A stretch of 21,638 nucleotides of DNA from positions 1-21,638 of the IMG/VR virus record IMGVR_UViG_3300022602_000477. The stretch is one strand, 5' to 3'. How positions within the stretch are numbered: the stretch's first letter is position 1; every line of letters starts with the position of its first letter. The stretch comes from a virus. Below the pieces are notes generated by a model. The model had not been told where the DNA came from and made no database searches. It was given only the letters and a program-made list of their open reading frames with translations. Positions 9,001 to 15,373 of the stretch are shown here, piece after piece. A program made the translations under genes and the position numbers.

Positions 9001-11437
9001 TCGATAAACTCATTGGTCCACTATGCTGGACAAATCTTGTACCGTAAGCGGCTGTATTACCTAAATCTCTAAGATTGCTTGTTCCAGGAAAAGATCCAAC
9101 AAAAATTGTTTCTAAATTATCAACAATAGAATTAACATGATCCGAGACTTCTCCAAGTGTGAAATCTCCCATAGCATTGTTTAATGGATTATTTTGTAAG
9201 TTGATAGGAACTTCATAATAACCTTTCTTGTTAATTGGTTGTGAAGCAAATGCTCTGATGGTTAATACATCTGTCGTAGCAATTGAATTAGTTAAAACAA
9301 TTATTTTATATTGCTGACCATCGACAATTGACCACAAACTAGGATCTAATCGTTTTCCGTTAATGTAAATTCTAACAACTAAATCATTTAAATTTGTGAT
9401 GTCATCAAATATATCTAAATTAAAATTATTTGTTTTATTTGATTTTTCGTAAATTTTTATTGCGGCTTGAACATTAGTTACCGCAGAAGTTTGCCAGCCA
9501 TTTTCGTAAACTATATTTCCAGAATAATCTAATCTAATCAGATATCCTACATTTATATTTTGTGTTATTAGTTCGGCACTTTGTTTAAATTGAAAACTGT
9601 CTGTAGCAAGATTAAAATTAAAAACTATGTCACCAATATTGCTAACATTTTTATAACTTAAAGGAAACCCTAAGGTCTTATCTGCTAATCCTGATCCAAC
9701 TTTATATGAAAAAACTTGTGTTCCTTTAAACGTAGATCCTGGATAAGTCTCAGTATTACCATAACTTATTCCATTGTTGTCTACGATATCAAACAAAGGA
9801 GGCTGATTAGTATTTGTTTTTTGCTGTCCTTTAATCCAAGTAGTTCCGTTAAACCAATACATTAAACTTTGATTTTCGATACCTTGGTTAACTAAGACAG
9901 TTTGATTTAATTCAGGTGATGAGATTTCAACAAGATGTATTTGTTTACTTCCTGTACTAAGATGTCTTACATCAACAAATTCTACACGATACACTTTGTT
10001 TACTACTAACGGATCGGTGTCTGCTGTAAACAATATTGTTTGATTAGCGGATAATGAAATCCCGTCAATGTTGTATCCGGCAGATCCTTCAATAGTAGAA
10101 AATACATCTGTTGTAAAATTATCAACTAAATCTATATCGGCTATAGCAGAAGTTCCAAAATTAAATAATTTTAAATCTGCTGTAAATTCAATAATAGGTC
10201 TAGTAGCTCTTGCTAACTGATCTAAATTAGGAACACCGCCATTAGCAATAGCACTAGAATTAATCACATCTTGATGGAACCAACGATTGTATCTCGACCA
10301 TGGATTGTGATCTCGGCTAGCACGGTTTATAACAATATAATCTGCTATTGCGGCATAACCAGTGGCATCGCTGAAGGGTTCTTGGTCAAAAGGCGTATTA
10401 TCAAATTCAACAGTTTGTGATACAGTATAAGGACTAACAATTTCTAAAACTGACTGAGGTACTAGTCTGATAGCTGTACCTACGCCTTCTACATAATAAT
10501 TTCCAGTAGCATAAGTAGACGGAGTAACATTGCCGCCAAAATTTACTTTCATGCCGTTGGTCAGTGATGTACCATTGTTTAATTTGTAAGTTTTCTTACC
10601 TAATACATCAGAAGATACATCAATATATGTATTTTGGTCAATATCAAAAATTTCAATAACGCCGCCAAGATTAATATCGTTTTCGCTTTGATAGTAAATC
10701 ATTGTCGGAGCATCATCAGCAATAGTCCAAGTAATTGTACCTTGCTGAACTCCAAAATTATCTATACCGCTTTCTAAGTATCTATCTATTTTACCTGTTG
10801 ATCTCGATAATTTAAAACTAAAAGCATTACCTGGACTATTAATTTCAAATGTATAAGTCTGGCCACGATATAATTTTAGTACAGGATTTGGTGTAAAGCC
10901 GTTAGGTGTAAAAACATACTGGCTATCTTCGCCCACTTGAACTAAATCTACTGTATAAGTACTAACGACTTTTTGTTGTTGTCCATATATTGTTACTGCT
11001 TCGGGTCCGTAAGGCAACCAATAATAATTTTGAAAATTAACTATCTTATCCCAATCGATATGCGGATCCCAACTATAAAATTCCTCAGCATTTATTCTAG
11101 CATGATTATCAGTATTGCCACCAAACACCCCTAGCTGATTAATATAGTCAATATAGTCTTTATAAAAAGTTACATTGTTTAGACTGTCTTTAATTACAAC
11201 ACTTGGTTCTAATTGATAATTTTGTCTACTTTGATCGATAGCATTAACATAGATATCAGAGCCATTGGCTGCCTTAGCATTTTTTCTACCGATATATCCA
11301 TTGACCTTTTTTACTGTACCTGGCTGATATAACTGATCCAGTGTTGCTTGTAAAAACTTTTTATTGCTCTGACTTTGATAAAATGCCGGCAATAAATTTG
11401 AGGTAAGATTATTATTTCCAAAAGGCGTATTAGCCAT
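1..11437 (-). CDS. Giant mosaic baseplate/tail structural protein in the gp7 position, 3' end outside the window
   Basis: One open frame runs from an ATG at 11437 to the left edge without a stop, giving at least 3,812 residues. The start overlaps the gp6 stop by 8 bases (ATGGCTAA), with GGAG upstream. Its place just after gp6 is that of T4 gp7, a wedge protein of about 1,030 residues, so a virion wedge or peripheral baseplate role is inferred from position. Regions in order: an N-terminal part with YYWLPYGPE near residue 137; a cupredoxin-like segment about 172-264; a DGISLSANQ...NKVY motif about 450-480; YNRWFHQDV near 380; three W...G..V.Y.G..Y repeats between 1426 and 1779; FG-GAP-type blades between 2149 and 2992; nine GxGY units between 2230 and 3802. 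No signal peptide or membrane segment was seen. The composition, rich in N, T, S, Y and G, suits a beta-rich virion protein. That it is a structural protein is fairly certain; homology to gp7 itself is not shown. Confidence 0.85.
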   Translation of the reverse strand, partial: MANTPFGNNNLTSNLLPAFYQSQSNKKFLQATLDQLYQPGTVKKVNGYIGRKNAKAANGSDIYVNAIDQSRQNYQLEPSVVIKDSLNNVTFYKDYIDYINQLGVFGGNTDNHARINAEEFYSWDPHIDWDKIVNFQNYYWLPYGPEAVTIYGQQQKVVSTYTVDLVQVGEDSQYVFTPNGFTPNPVLKLYRGQTYTFEINSPGNAFSFKLSRSTGKIDRYLESGIDNFGVQQGTITWTIADDAPTMIYYQSENDINLGGVIEIFDIDQNTYIDVSSDVLGKKTYKLNNGTSLTNGMKVNFGGNVTPSTYATGNYYVEGVGTAIRLVPQSVLEIVSPYTVSQTVEFDNTPFDQEPFSDATGYAAIADYIVINRASRDHNPWSRYNRWFHQDVINSSAIANGGVPNLDQLARATRPIIEFTADLKLFNFGTSAIADIDLVDNFTTDVFSTIEGSAGYNIDGISLSANQTILFTADTDPLVVNKVYRVEFVDVRHLSTGSKQIHLVEISSPELNQTVLVNQGIENQSLMYWFNGTTWIKGQQKTNTNQPPLFDIVDNNGISYGNTETYPGSTFKGTQVFSYKVGSGLADKTLGFPLSYKNVSNIGDIVFNFNLATDSFQFKQSAELITQNINVGYLIRLDYSGNIVYENGWQTSAVTNVQAAIKIYEKSNKTNNFNLDIFDDITNLNDLVVRIYINGKRLDPSLWSIVDGQQYKIIVLTNSIATTDVLTIRAFASQPINKKGYYEVPINLQNNPLNNAMGDFTLGEVSDHVNSIVDNLETIFVGSFPGTSNLRDLGNTAAYGTRFVQHSGPMSLSMYHITSESNNIVRAIEQSRDDYNHFKRIFVSTAENLGIDGDPVKLVDIILEKINSNKPKTAPYYFSDMIPYGANIRTDIIVVDYRIKTYPLSTVFTLTTLSNKAVGVYLNNHQLIYGKDYIFNDQGFVVMDNSLSMNNGDVITTLEYETTDGCFVPETPTKLGIYPKYEPKIYLDTSLVAPQMMIQGHDGSQVLAYGDYRDYLILELEKRIFNNIKVEYDPDIFDINSVVPNYNKKNAYTRDEFNEVLAPNFYLWAKDVGINFSKPLSYDINNSFTYNYSRNSAPDGTSLPGYWRGVYRWLLNTDRPNICPWEMLGLSIEPSWWTQVYGPAPYTSDNRVMWQDIADGMLRPPGVAPIYRADYVKPFLINHIPVDENGNLVSPLVSTLALGQVKPSIDFEFVFGDVAPVEASWRRSSHYPFSVLIASMLLTPANTFGVLLDRSRIVRNKAGQLIYKDTGLRIRPQDIMLPSISSSTTRLQTAGIINYVVNLILNYIFSNNLKSYDGYANDLSSIAVQLSYRVGSFTNQDQFNLLLESKTPSSTGSVFIPKEDYSIFLNSSSPTRKLTYSGVIITKLQDGYQVSGYSLTKPYFNYYTFNQPGANINVGGISENFSNWTANEQYAAGSIVKYNNGYFKTLTTITTGSQFDPTQFIAIPSLPISGGVTANFRKSWDKTQVYTAPYGYSFSKVQDVVDFLLGYGEYLKDQGFIFNQYNTNLGVVSNWETSAKEFMFWTTQNWSSGQDKWSDWTQNIAVPYGTIVRYNGEYYSATRNVPASNVFDYNSFTKLDGLSVSGASVISLSPAAGNIEFNTPLNVVDDINNLFNRYEIFKVNGTAINTADLDSYRKNNTVNYSPRNTDGIYGASFYLVQHEHVVILNNNTIFNDTIYNPESGYRQERIKISGYITTNWYGGLDIPGFIFDAAKIQNWQQWQDYNLGDIINYQGYYYSANKFLPGSATFDITQWTELANKPSSQILPNWTNIATQFQDFYSLDVDSFDSAQQTMGQHLIGYQKRQYLDNIIQDDVSEFKFYQGMIREKGTQNVLNKLFDVLSSENKESLVFYEEWAIRVGQYGAAHGFQQIEFTLDEGLVRNNPQGYTLVDKIDKNLNPFIIQILPSDVYLPSNNYDSNPWPALNNYQPLLASAGYVNSKDVSISLGQLSDILTYDPTKYTDGNYVWCAFAPPPYYWNVYRYTLKYATGVINSVTSNTSVKPNTVTITVPTTVTFSVGDYIGITGTQKINGFYSIVAVGTNTFTINLAVGAVLAPFNDLSTIEVFYFISQRSLNSSIDQLESLLPITPVTGQLLWTDIKSSTNSNWASWIYNPVYSKSTILDQVNTTNHNFGRAIAMTKTGDAAAITSSDGQTAIYLKAGILTNWTRNQLIQTPSISTNYTTSGVQGTVEAFNVSGLSLTITLTSGGSGYRPNSGTQIYSNVPLSGGSGSGAIANITVFNGTVTTVKLIRFDTQYINGETLTADPRYLGGVVNTPVEIQVSNTCGSGYNNNQTGTTVFPNVPLSYVSSGTGDGTATATLTVTNGLVTSLILNYGGSGYQVGDQLTVNSSYLGGSGSGFSVLVGAINKNSRSSAATTIAISNDKQWLAIGSPTSGYVATNYKGIYSVPNSTDYIAKSIVTDGVNYYQTTGALLHQYTGITGVTQNQAQGARFNVVVIGSNYTVNVISGGAGYKVGNKIVILGSQVGGIDTVNDITIVVQTVAQASITSITWSSVGTPPQTYTSLAGSVLLGSGATFTVSPLLTGYKVIVSGTGTGYLAGDQILINGSKIGGQDIINDLLITLPTPISGFINGYQIVAPYGVSAWNKIPYVPVDTSTVSNNSSNTNQGVISLYQKSFGNAYQLADSIVSPSIGLDSSHVTGEQFGSTLTFNTNELYIGATGYNNNTGRVYKLIYTSNIKASSAYNPIGSSYATLVVTSTTGITAGLVVQGTGFTSGQTVTAVINSTTLELSGSPDSTPAGILNFVVTGWQYDATYTGATTGSNFGSSIVVSADSSTLAIAAGGGSQNGLVKIYKNSGSGFALSQTITGSTHSFASSISISDDAEYVAISNLSVSTSGILIYPLLFTGQYDTVHTSYITPRPDVSGVFGNKISFMNNYNTLVVFSQVSSSGRIDIYDRYDTKWVYSETVDPTGSNTDGLGTGFSVGANQIFAGAPNATENSFNNAGVIYNYYKLPNTYTWAIHTNQVAIPDVKKIKKAFLYNKASGSLLKYLDVVDPLQGKIPGPAEEEIRYKTFYDPATYSVGTSNVVVNTASIWSKQQVGQLWWDLRTAKFINSYDQDIVYRNSTWNQLATGASIDIYEWVSSSFKPSQWDAQADTNAGIAIGISGKSLYGDTVYSMTQSYDKISKTFKNTYYFWVKNKAVIPYVTGRNMSALDVANLIANPRGQNYTYLAITGTNTFSLTNAKGYLSSSNVVLSVEYWTIDKTDQNIHTQYKMISNDPNINLPKTVEQKWFDSLCGIDSQGKVVPDPRLPFKIRYGVENRPRQSMFINRFEALKQLIEYANQVMITNQISELNISSLESYDKEPTVVTGLYDLALDTDTELSYTNASSFASPNLVPVIVNGKVTGIIINSSGKGYAPSINSVSTSPYIEIVGSGSGAVVRATINTLGQVTGATVISQGNGYDNNTRCVIRNYAVLVHSDSQANNNWSIYTYDPVYKQWSRTLTQSYDVRNYWTYDDWYASGYNQYTLEDYSVNTFTDLNSLNSQIGQIVRIKMSNNGGWLLLEKYANVNSVDWTQSYKTVGIQNGTIQFKSSLYNFSATDVGYDSSIFDGEGFDVVAATELKIILNAIKNNIFVNDLKQEYLNLFFNSVRYVFSEQVYVDWIFKTSFVKAQHNVGMLDQPVNYPVDNLANFEDYVAEVKPYRTKVREYVSNYESLDTAQLPITDFDLMPIYENDKVGLIGVTVQNGKLVAGDTAIQTYPWKFWLDNVGFIVTELILIDGGSGYNIPPHVVFTSLSGTGATGRAFINNGKVTRIVLLTPGSGYLDVPEVVLDG
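2..190 (-). repeat. GxGY beta repeats, cluster 3 (two units at the window edge)
   Basis: GGSGYNIPPHVVF (tyrosine 3763) and GSGYLDVPEVVLDG (tyrosine 3802) form two adjacent units joined by a GTGATGRAFINNGKVTRI linker. The second unit reaches the window edge in the same reading frame, so more units may follow outside the window. Confidence 0.6.
1088..1300 (-). repeat. GxGY beta repeats, cluster 2 (two units)
   Basis: GKGYAPSI (tyrosine 3395) and GNGYDNNT (tyrosine 3441) flank a GSGSGAVVRATI strand and turn. They have the same unit design as cluster 1 but lie about 820 residues further along and outside the FG-GAP region, so the repeat family is scattered through the protein. Confidence 0.6.
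2462..4993 (-). repeat. FG-GAP-type repeats, probable interrupted seven-bladed propeller in the giant protein
   Basis: Seven units follow the FG-GAP pattern, with FG or a relative, a short strand, a turn, a strand ending near IG/AGA, then a G.(V)YK/IY strand. The anchoring F residues are near 2151 (NFGRAIAM), 2682 (EQFGSTLTF), 2802 (NFGSSIVVSADSSTLAIAAG), 2851 (SFASSISIS), 2905 (FGNKISF) and 2960 (GFSVGANQIFAGAP). A further unit without the FG lies near 2391 (TTIAISNDKQWLAIGSP). The last four are 49-55 residues apart, the usual blade size. About 240, 290 and 120 residues separate units 1-2, 2-3 and 3-4 and hold other modules. Classical Ca-binding DxDxDG loops are not evident. Confidence 0.55.
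3638..4795 (-). repeat. GxGY beta repeats, cluster 1 (five units)
   Basis: Tyrosines of five GxGY motifs lie at residues 2230 (GGSGYRPN), 2308 (CGSGYNNN), 2358 (GGSGYQVGDQL), 2491 (GGAGYKVGNKI) and 2575 (GTGYLAGDQI). Most units continue with a hydrophobic strand, then a G(S)GSG or GG(Q/I)D turn, and end in a V-rich strand. All five fall in the gaps between the first three FG-GAP blades. Such repeats recur in large structural proteins of marine T4-like phages as I know them; no specific function is established here. Confidence 0.6.
6101..7162 (-). repeat. Three carbohydrate-binding-like repeats in the giant protein
   Basis: Three units of about 43 residues share the pattern W...(Y)..G.IV.Y.G.Y(Y/F)......(F)D...(F/W). 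Unit A spans residues about 1426-1468 (NWTANEQYAAGSIVKYNNGY), unit B about 1556-1598 (PYGTIVRYNGEYYSA) and unit C about 1737-1779 (YNLGDIINYQGYYYSA). The pattern resembles the small chitin-binding or CBM5/12-type module, in which the aromatic residues line a sugar-binding face. The units are separated by roughly 90 and 140 residues of other sequence, so they are dispersed modules and not a tandem array. A glycan-binding role is inferred; they could be structural only. Confidence 0.55.
10645..10923 (-). other. Cupredoxin-like segment of the giant protein (residues about 172-264)
   Basis: The segment contains LYRGQTYTFEI, then PGNAFSF, then a GT(I)TW stretch, DDAPTMIYYQ and finally NLGGVIEI. 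The spacing resembles the end of a cupredoxin fold, where related sequences read HPF...GT...DAP..LYYQC..H..M.G.I.I. Here the usual metal ligands are replaced: C by S, H by N or D, and M by L. If the fold is right, this copy probably binds no copper and serves as a structural beta-sandwich. The assignment rests on motif memory only. Confidence 0.4.
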
Positions 11438-14400
11438 TAGATGCTCCATTTGTTGCGCTGGTTATGTTTTGTGTATTAATAACTGTTGTCAATGCATCGC
11501 CTGTTATTGTTTTCAAGTTAGCACTAGTCAATCCGGATACTATAACAACATCACTGGCCTGAGCACAACTAATAAAAATTTGATTGCTAGGACATTGTAT
11601 TTCAAACAAGCTACCAAAGTACTGTCCGGCTTGCTTTGGAACGATAACAAAACTAGTAATATCAGGATTTAATTGTGTTAATACATAGGTAGACAATTCT
11701 GTAAAATAGAATGTGTCTCCAAAATTCCAGTTATCTAAACTAAAGAATGTGTTAATAGCTGTTAACACCCGAGAAATAATGTTACTAGTACTTGCTGTAC
11801 TGCTAGCATTTTGTACTACGTTAAATGTTGCTTGTAAATTTAATTCAGCTTGAGATCCAAACAACAATTTGTAACTAACTGGATGATAGACAATTTCATC
11901 GCTAATAGATTTTACCAAGTTTAAATTAGGGCTTAGTTGACTACTCAATTGATTACTGCTTGGAGGCAATGGTTTAGTAGCGATAGCGCCGGCAATCCAT
12001 TGTCTAAATGTAGTGTCGTATGTTTTGGTTAAGACATATACATCCATAATATTACTAGCACTAGGATCAATACGACTGTCATAATCAGCACTATGTGTAT
12101 ACTGGAATTTCAAGTTATCTCGGCCGACATACACTTTATAATCTAGTGTTGGTACAAAACCTTGTCCGTTCATATACTGAGCCACATAATTTGTGTCTAC
12201 AAAATAATAATATTTTCCATCAACACCACTACCTGGTTTGGTTGATAAAATTGTAACTATTGGATTATTTGGATCGTTATACACATAACGATAATCTTCT
12301 TCGCCCTGACTAATTAAATACTTTTCTTGTACAATATAAGTTGTAGATCCATTTGGGGCAACAATATCTAAAAATAATTGAGGATTGTCAACAATTCCGC
12401 TGTTTGTAGTATCGGCAAAACTGACAACAATTTTACTTGGGTCAATATATCCGTCTTGGCCGTTGTATTCACTCACTACATCCCAGTCATAGTTTAGTGT
12501 GAATGGAGTTGTATAAGAAGGAGGTTGTGTGTTAATGCTTAAAATTTTGATGTTGTCTTTAACTATAGCAGAATTAATAACATCATAGATTTTTGTGTTA
12601 GTATCAAAATAGAATGTAACTTGTGTGTCGCTTTCAAATACATATCTCAATTCTCTTGTAGTAATTGTATAGTATTCGTTGTTAGTCGTAAACAATAAAA
12701 TCCAGCTAGAATCCTTATTGGCATTTGTAAGGTCGCCTTGATTACCTAAACTAAAAGAGTCTGTTGTGTTTAAATTTGTTTCAAATATAATTTGCCAGCT
12801 TTGTGTAGTACCATTGTAACTTAGTCCAAATGGTTTGTTAGCAAACACTAGATCAATCATAGTTGTTATAACTGAACTACTAAATGTGCGAGTAAAGCTA
12901 GGAATGATCTGACTAATAATAGCACCGTTAGGAATAGATTTGTTTAGCATTATAGCACCATATCCGCTAGACAACACTCCAGTATAAGAACTATCTACTA
13001 GTAAACCTCTACCATCTCCTGAAACAGATACAACTTCTGCCCATAAGTATGAAGATGCGCCCGACTGAGTAGTGTCTCCAGTGGTCAATATATTATTCTT
13101 GCTTGTATCAAAAAACTGTGTATTGGAGTTAGATACTGTAAACTGTATTAATGATCCCGGTGTTAGATATTGTAATGAAGTATTTGTATAACTACCTACT
13201 TGTAAGGGACTGGTATTAGAAATTGTATCAACATATCCAGTAGAATTAGTAGTAGTTGAAGTTGTTTGATTCCAAGCAACATTACTATTAGTCAAAGAAA
13301 TTACATACTGCTGATAAAAGAAATTTCTTAAATTGGGATCATTTAAAATATCATAGATCTGACCTAATATAACTCCTTGGATATCGGTTTGTGTTATGTA
13401 ACTAAATGTAGAACTAGCAATAAAAGGTTCTGTATAGATAACACCATCGTCGGCAAATAAATTTGTACTAGAATATTTGCCGGTTGGGTCTGTCAAATCA
13501 AAATAACGACTAATACCGCTACTTGTTCTGTTAAGAGCCTTAACCTTAGCAACATCTGTACTTGCACTCAATGGACTAATATTATAATCTTCGCCTGTAA
13601 TCATACGATTCTGCGTATAATATGTTTGCGGAGCATTTGTTTTTACATTAGCATTTGTTTCGCTAATAGCAGAATTTGATACGGTAGTTTGTAATGATAA
13701 ACTAATAGTTAAAATTTCGTTTGTACCAGATGCGCTGGTATAAGGGATATCTATATTAACGTTTCTAATATCTGCCGGAGTTACTGTATAACTTAAATTG
13801 TTGCTAACTCTGTAGTATGTTCTAAACTCACCTAGCGGCAAATCTCCAAATATGCCGTCGCTGAATTGTAAACTTACGGCATCGGTCGCTCGTGTAATGA
13901 CACTATAAATGGTTTTAATCTTACTGTTTAAACTGTTATAGATAATGTTGTTACCTGTAGTGGAAGGAACCTGTGTCCATAAAGTAGACTCAAGACCATT
14001 AGTATCTAATTGATACAACCAAAGATCGGTATTATTAATATTTTGTGTAGCAATATCAATCTGTTGATTACTACTCGGCTGTGTTATTGTAAAATTACCT
14101 ACTCCTAGTGATCCTTGAGTAAAGTTAAAAAAGAATCCTGTTCCGGCACTACCGGCACCATATCCGTCATCTTTGTAAACACAAGCTATGCTATTGGCAA
14201 TTTTGGGAGGTTCTTCATAGATATATGGTTGGTTAGCAAATGTTGTACTAGTAATTTCAAAATTCATATTTCGACCGGCAACAGGTTTATTAAAACTGTA
14301 AACAGGCACATCTGAATTTGTAGCATTGAATCTATACTGGGCTGTCGGAACTCCGTAGATAGTAGCATGGTCCGACGGATTGCCGTATTGTTGTGTCTGA

Positions 14401-14894
14401 GGCATTGCAGCATTAAGCACACTAATAAATTGATCATACCAGTTAGGATTTGAGCTATCATTCCAAGTAATATATTGTCCTGATAGGTTTCTACCATTGC
14501 TGTCTAATACCGCTTCTGTGGTAGAAATTACGCTAAATTTAAGCAATCCAGTAGCGGCGGTATTTCGTTTAGCATTGTAACCAATCATACGTGCTAGTCT
14601 TAACACGCTGTCACGACGACTAGCTAGTTCTAAGAAGTTTTCACGAGCATTTAAATCAACACGGAAAGCTATGCTTTGGCCCACATAGGCAATAAGATCA
14701 ATTAGGGCAAGGTATTCGCTTGATTCGATGTAGTCGTTAAAATCTTCTGGGAAATTTGTACGGATATAATCAATCATTACACGACGTAGGTTGTCAAAGT
14801 CGTAGCTTTGGAAGTCGGCATTCTTGAATGATTGATAAATTTTCTGCCAGTCTTCGCTGACTAACAGGTTGTTTAGTCTATCCGTTGAGCTCAT
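11430..14894 (-). CDS. 6: Baseplate wedge protein gp6 (baseplate J-like), enlarged
   Basis: The product has 1,154 residues. The N-terminal 130 residues carry the gp6 signature, including DYIRTNFPEDFNDY, a helical stretch ending FRVDLNARENF and LARMIGYNAKR. The C-terminal part (about 1040-1100) has FGDTFYFTELSTYVLTQLNP, typical of the gp6/baseplate J end domain. In T4, gp6 dimers join neighbouring wedges into the ring that surrounds the hub and bind gp25, gp53 and gp7. T4 gp6 has about 660 residues, so this protein is roughly 1.7 times longer; the extra length is mid-protein, with beta-rich sequence such as FGLSYNGTTQSWQIIFETN. The ATG at 14894 is preceded by TTAGGA and lies 47 bases after gp25. 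The 3' end overlaps the giant gene by 8 bases, suggesting coupled translation. Confidence 0.9.
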   Translation of the reverse strand: MSSTDRLNNLLVSEDWQKIYQSFKNADFQSYDFDNLRRVMIDYIRTNFPEDFNDYIESSEYLALIDLIAYVGQSIAFRVDLNARENFLELASRRDSVLRLARMIGYNAKRNTAATGLLKFSVISTTEAVLDSNGRNLSGQYITWNDSSNPNWYDQFISVLNAAMPQTQQYGNPSDHATIYGVPTAQYRFNATNSDVPVYSFNKPVAGRNMNFEITSTTFANQPYIYEEPPKIANSIACVYKDDGYGAGSAGTGFFFNFTQGSLGVGNFTITQPSSNQQIDIATQNINNTDLWLYQLDTNGLESTLWTQVPSTTGNNIIYNSLNSKIKTIYSVITRATDAVSLQFSDGIFGDLPLGEFRTYYRVSNNLSYTVTPADIRNVNIDIPYTSASGTNEILTISLSLQTTVSNSAISETNANVKTNAPQTYYTQNRMITGEDYNISPLSASTDVAKVKALNRTSSGISRYFDLTDPTGKYSSTNLFADDGVIYTEPFIASSTFSYITQTDIQGVILGQIYDILNDPNLRNFFYQQYVISLTNSNVAWNQTTSTTTNSTGYVDTISNTSPLQVGSYTNTSLQYLTPGSLIQFTVSNSNTQFFDTSKNNILTTGDTTQSGASSYLWAEVVSVSGDGRGLLVDSSYTGVLSSGYGAIMLNKSIPNGAIISQIIPSFTRTFSSSVITTMIDLVFANKPFGLSYNGTTQSWQIIFETNLNTTDSFSLGNQGDLTNANKDSSWILLFTTNNEYYTITTRELRYVFESDTQVTFYFDTNTKIYDVINSAIVKDNIKILSINTQPPSYTTPFTLNYDWDVVSEYNGQDGYIDPSKIVVSFADTTNSGIVDNPQLFLDIVAPNGSTTYIVQEKYLISQGEEDYRYVYNDPNNPIVTILSTKPGSGVDGKYYYFVDTNYVAQYMNGQGFVPTLDYKVYVGRDNLKFQYTHSADYDSRIDPSASNIMDVYVLTKTYDTTFRQWIAGAIATKPLPPSSNQLSSQLSPNLNLVKSISDEIVYHPVSYKLLFGSQAELNLQATFNVVQNASSTASTSNIISRVLTAINTFFSLDNWNFGDTFYFTELSTYVLTQLNPDITSFVIVPKQAGQYFGSLFEIQCPSNQIFISCAQASDVVIVSGLTSANLKTITGDALTTVINTQNITSATNGASNG

Positions 14895-14912
14895 AATATG
14901 TCCTAATAAGTG

Positions 14913-14920
14913 TATTTATT
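14913..14920 (-). promoter_or_regulatory. AATAAATA box upstream of gp6, possible late promoter
   Basis: The minus strand reads AATAAATA 18 bases before the gp6 ATG. T4 late promoters use TATAAATA, and cyanophage late promoters are reported as NATAAATA, so this is a one-mismatch match to T4. AT-rich DNA yields such boxes by chance. It competes with the shared 13-base element just upstream for the role of late promoter. Confidence 0.35.
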
Positions 14921-14932
14921 GAATAAAATTAT

Positions 14933-14945
14933 GTGCGTAGTTTAT
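14933..14945 (-). promoter_or_regulatory. Shared 13-base element ATAAACTACGCAC, copy 1 (upstream of gp6)
   Basis: The minus strand reads ATAAACTACGCAC, beginning inside the gp25 stop codon and ending 38 bases before the gp6 ATG. An exact copy lies upstream of gp48, 41 bases before its ATG. The left half resembles the T4 late promoter box (TATAAATA). A promoter or transcript-start signal is the favoured reading. Confidence 0.5.
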
Positions 14946-15373
14946 TGGCTTGCCAATAGTCCGGCAGCTTGATCAAACTTTAATTGTAGATTTTGCTGTA
15001 TGTTATAAGGCAAATATGTCAATTTACATTCAATTTGTATACCTTGATCATATGGAGTTATAAGTATATTGCTGGCTTGAACACGTGGATCATAGTTCAA
15101 TATTTCATTTACATTTTGAAGTATTAAATCCTGTACCTCGGGTGTAAGAGGTTCAAATAATACTGTCCATATGATACTGCCAAACGCAGGCTGCATCAAA
15201 CGTTCGCCTTGACGTACATAAAAATGATTCAAAATATCTTGTTTGATTAATTCAAAATCATACAAGGCAAAATTCTGATTATCTTTATTAACTGTGCTAA
15301 ATCCTCTGTACATTTGCGGTGTAGGAGGATTAGCCTGTGCTGAAGTAATGGTTAATTTATTGTGTATGGTCAT
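14942..15373 (-). CDS. 25: Baseplate wedge protein gp25
   Basis: The product has 143 residues, close to the 132 of T4 gp25. The family core is clear: GERLMQPAFGS at about 56-66, LFEPL at about 72-76, a helix ending NEILNYDPRV at about 89-98, and a final strand pair. Gp25 is the small conserved wedge protein, related to the TssE sheath initiator of type VI secretion; it binds the gp6 core bundle and nucleates the contractile sheath. The ATG overlaps the spike gene stop as ATGA, with AGGAGA 5 bases upstream, so translation is probably coupled. The stop is followed by the 47-base gap before gp6. Identification is secure. Confidence 0.94.
   Translation of the reverse strand: MTIHNKLTITSAQANPPTPQMYRGFSTVNKDNQNFALYDFELIKQDILNHFYVRQGERLMQPAFGSIIWTVLFEPLTPEVQDLILQNVNEILNYDPRVQASNILITPYDQGIQIECKLTYLPYNIQQNLQLKFDQAAGLLASQ

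Noticed and set aside
1-11437. Possibility that this stretch is several genes or contains a frameshift
   Set aside because: The frame was followed over long stretches (the left edge to about 1650, 3302-5220, 5221-6420 and the N-terminal region) and no tta, cta or tca occurs in phase; the protein stays coherent throughout.
14264-14497. Minus-strand open frame of 77 codons inside gp6
   Set aside because: It is out of frame with the clearly homologous gp6 N-terminal region, with no signals of its own.
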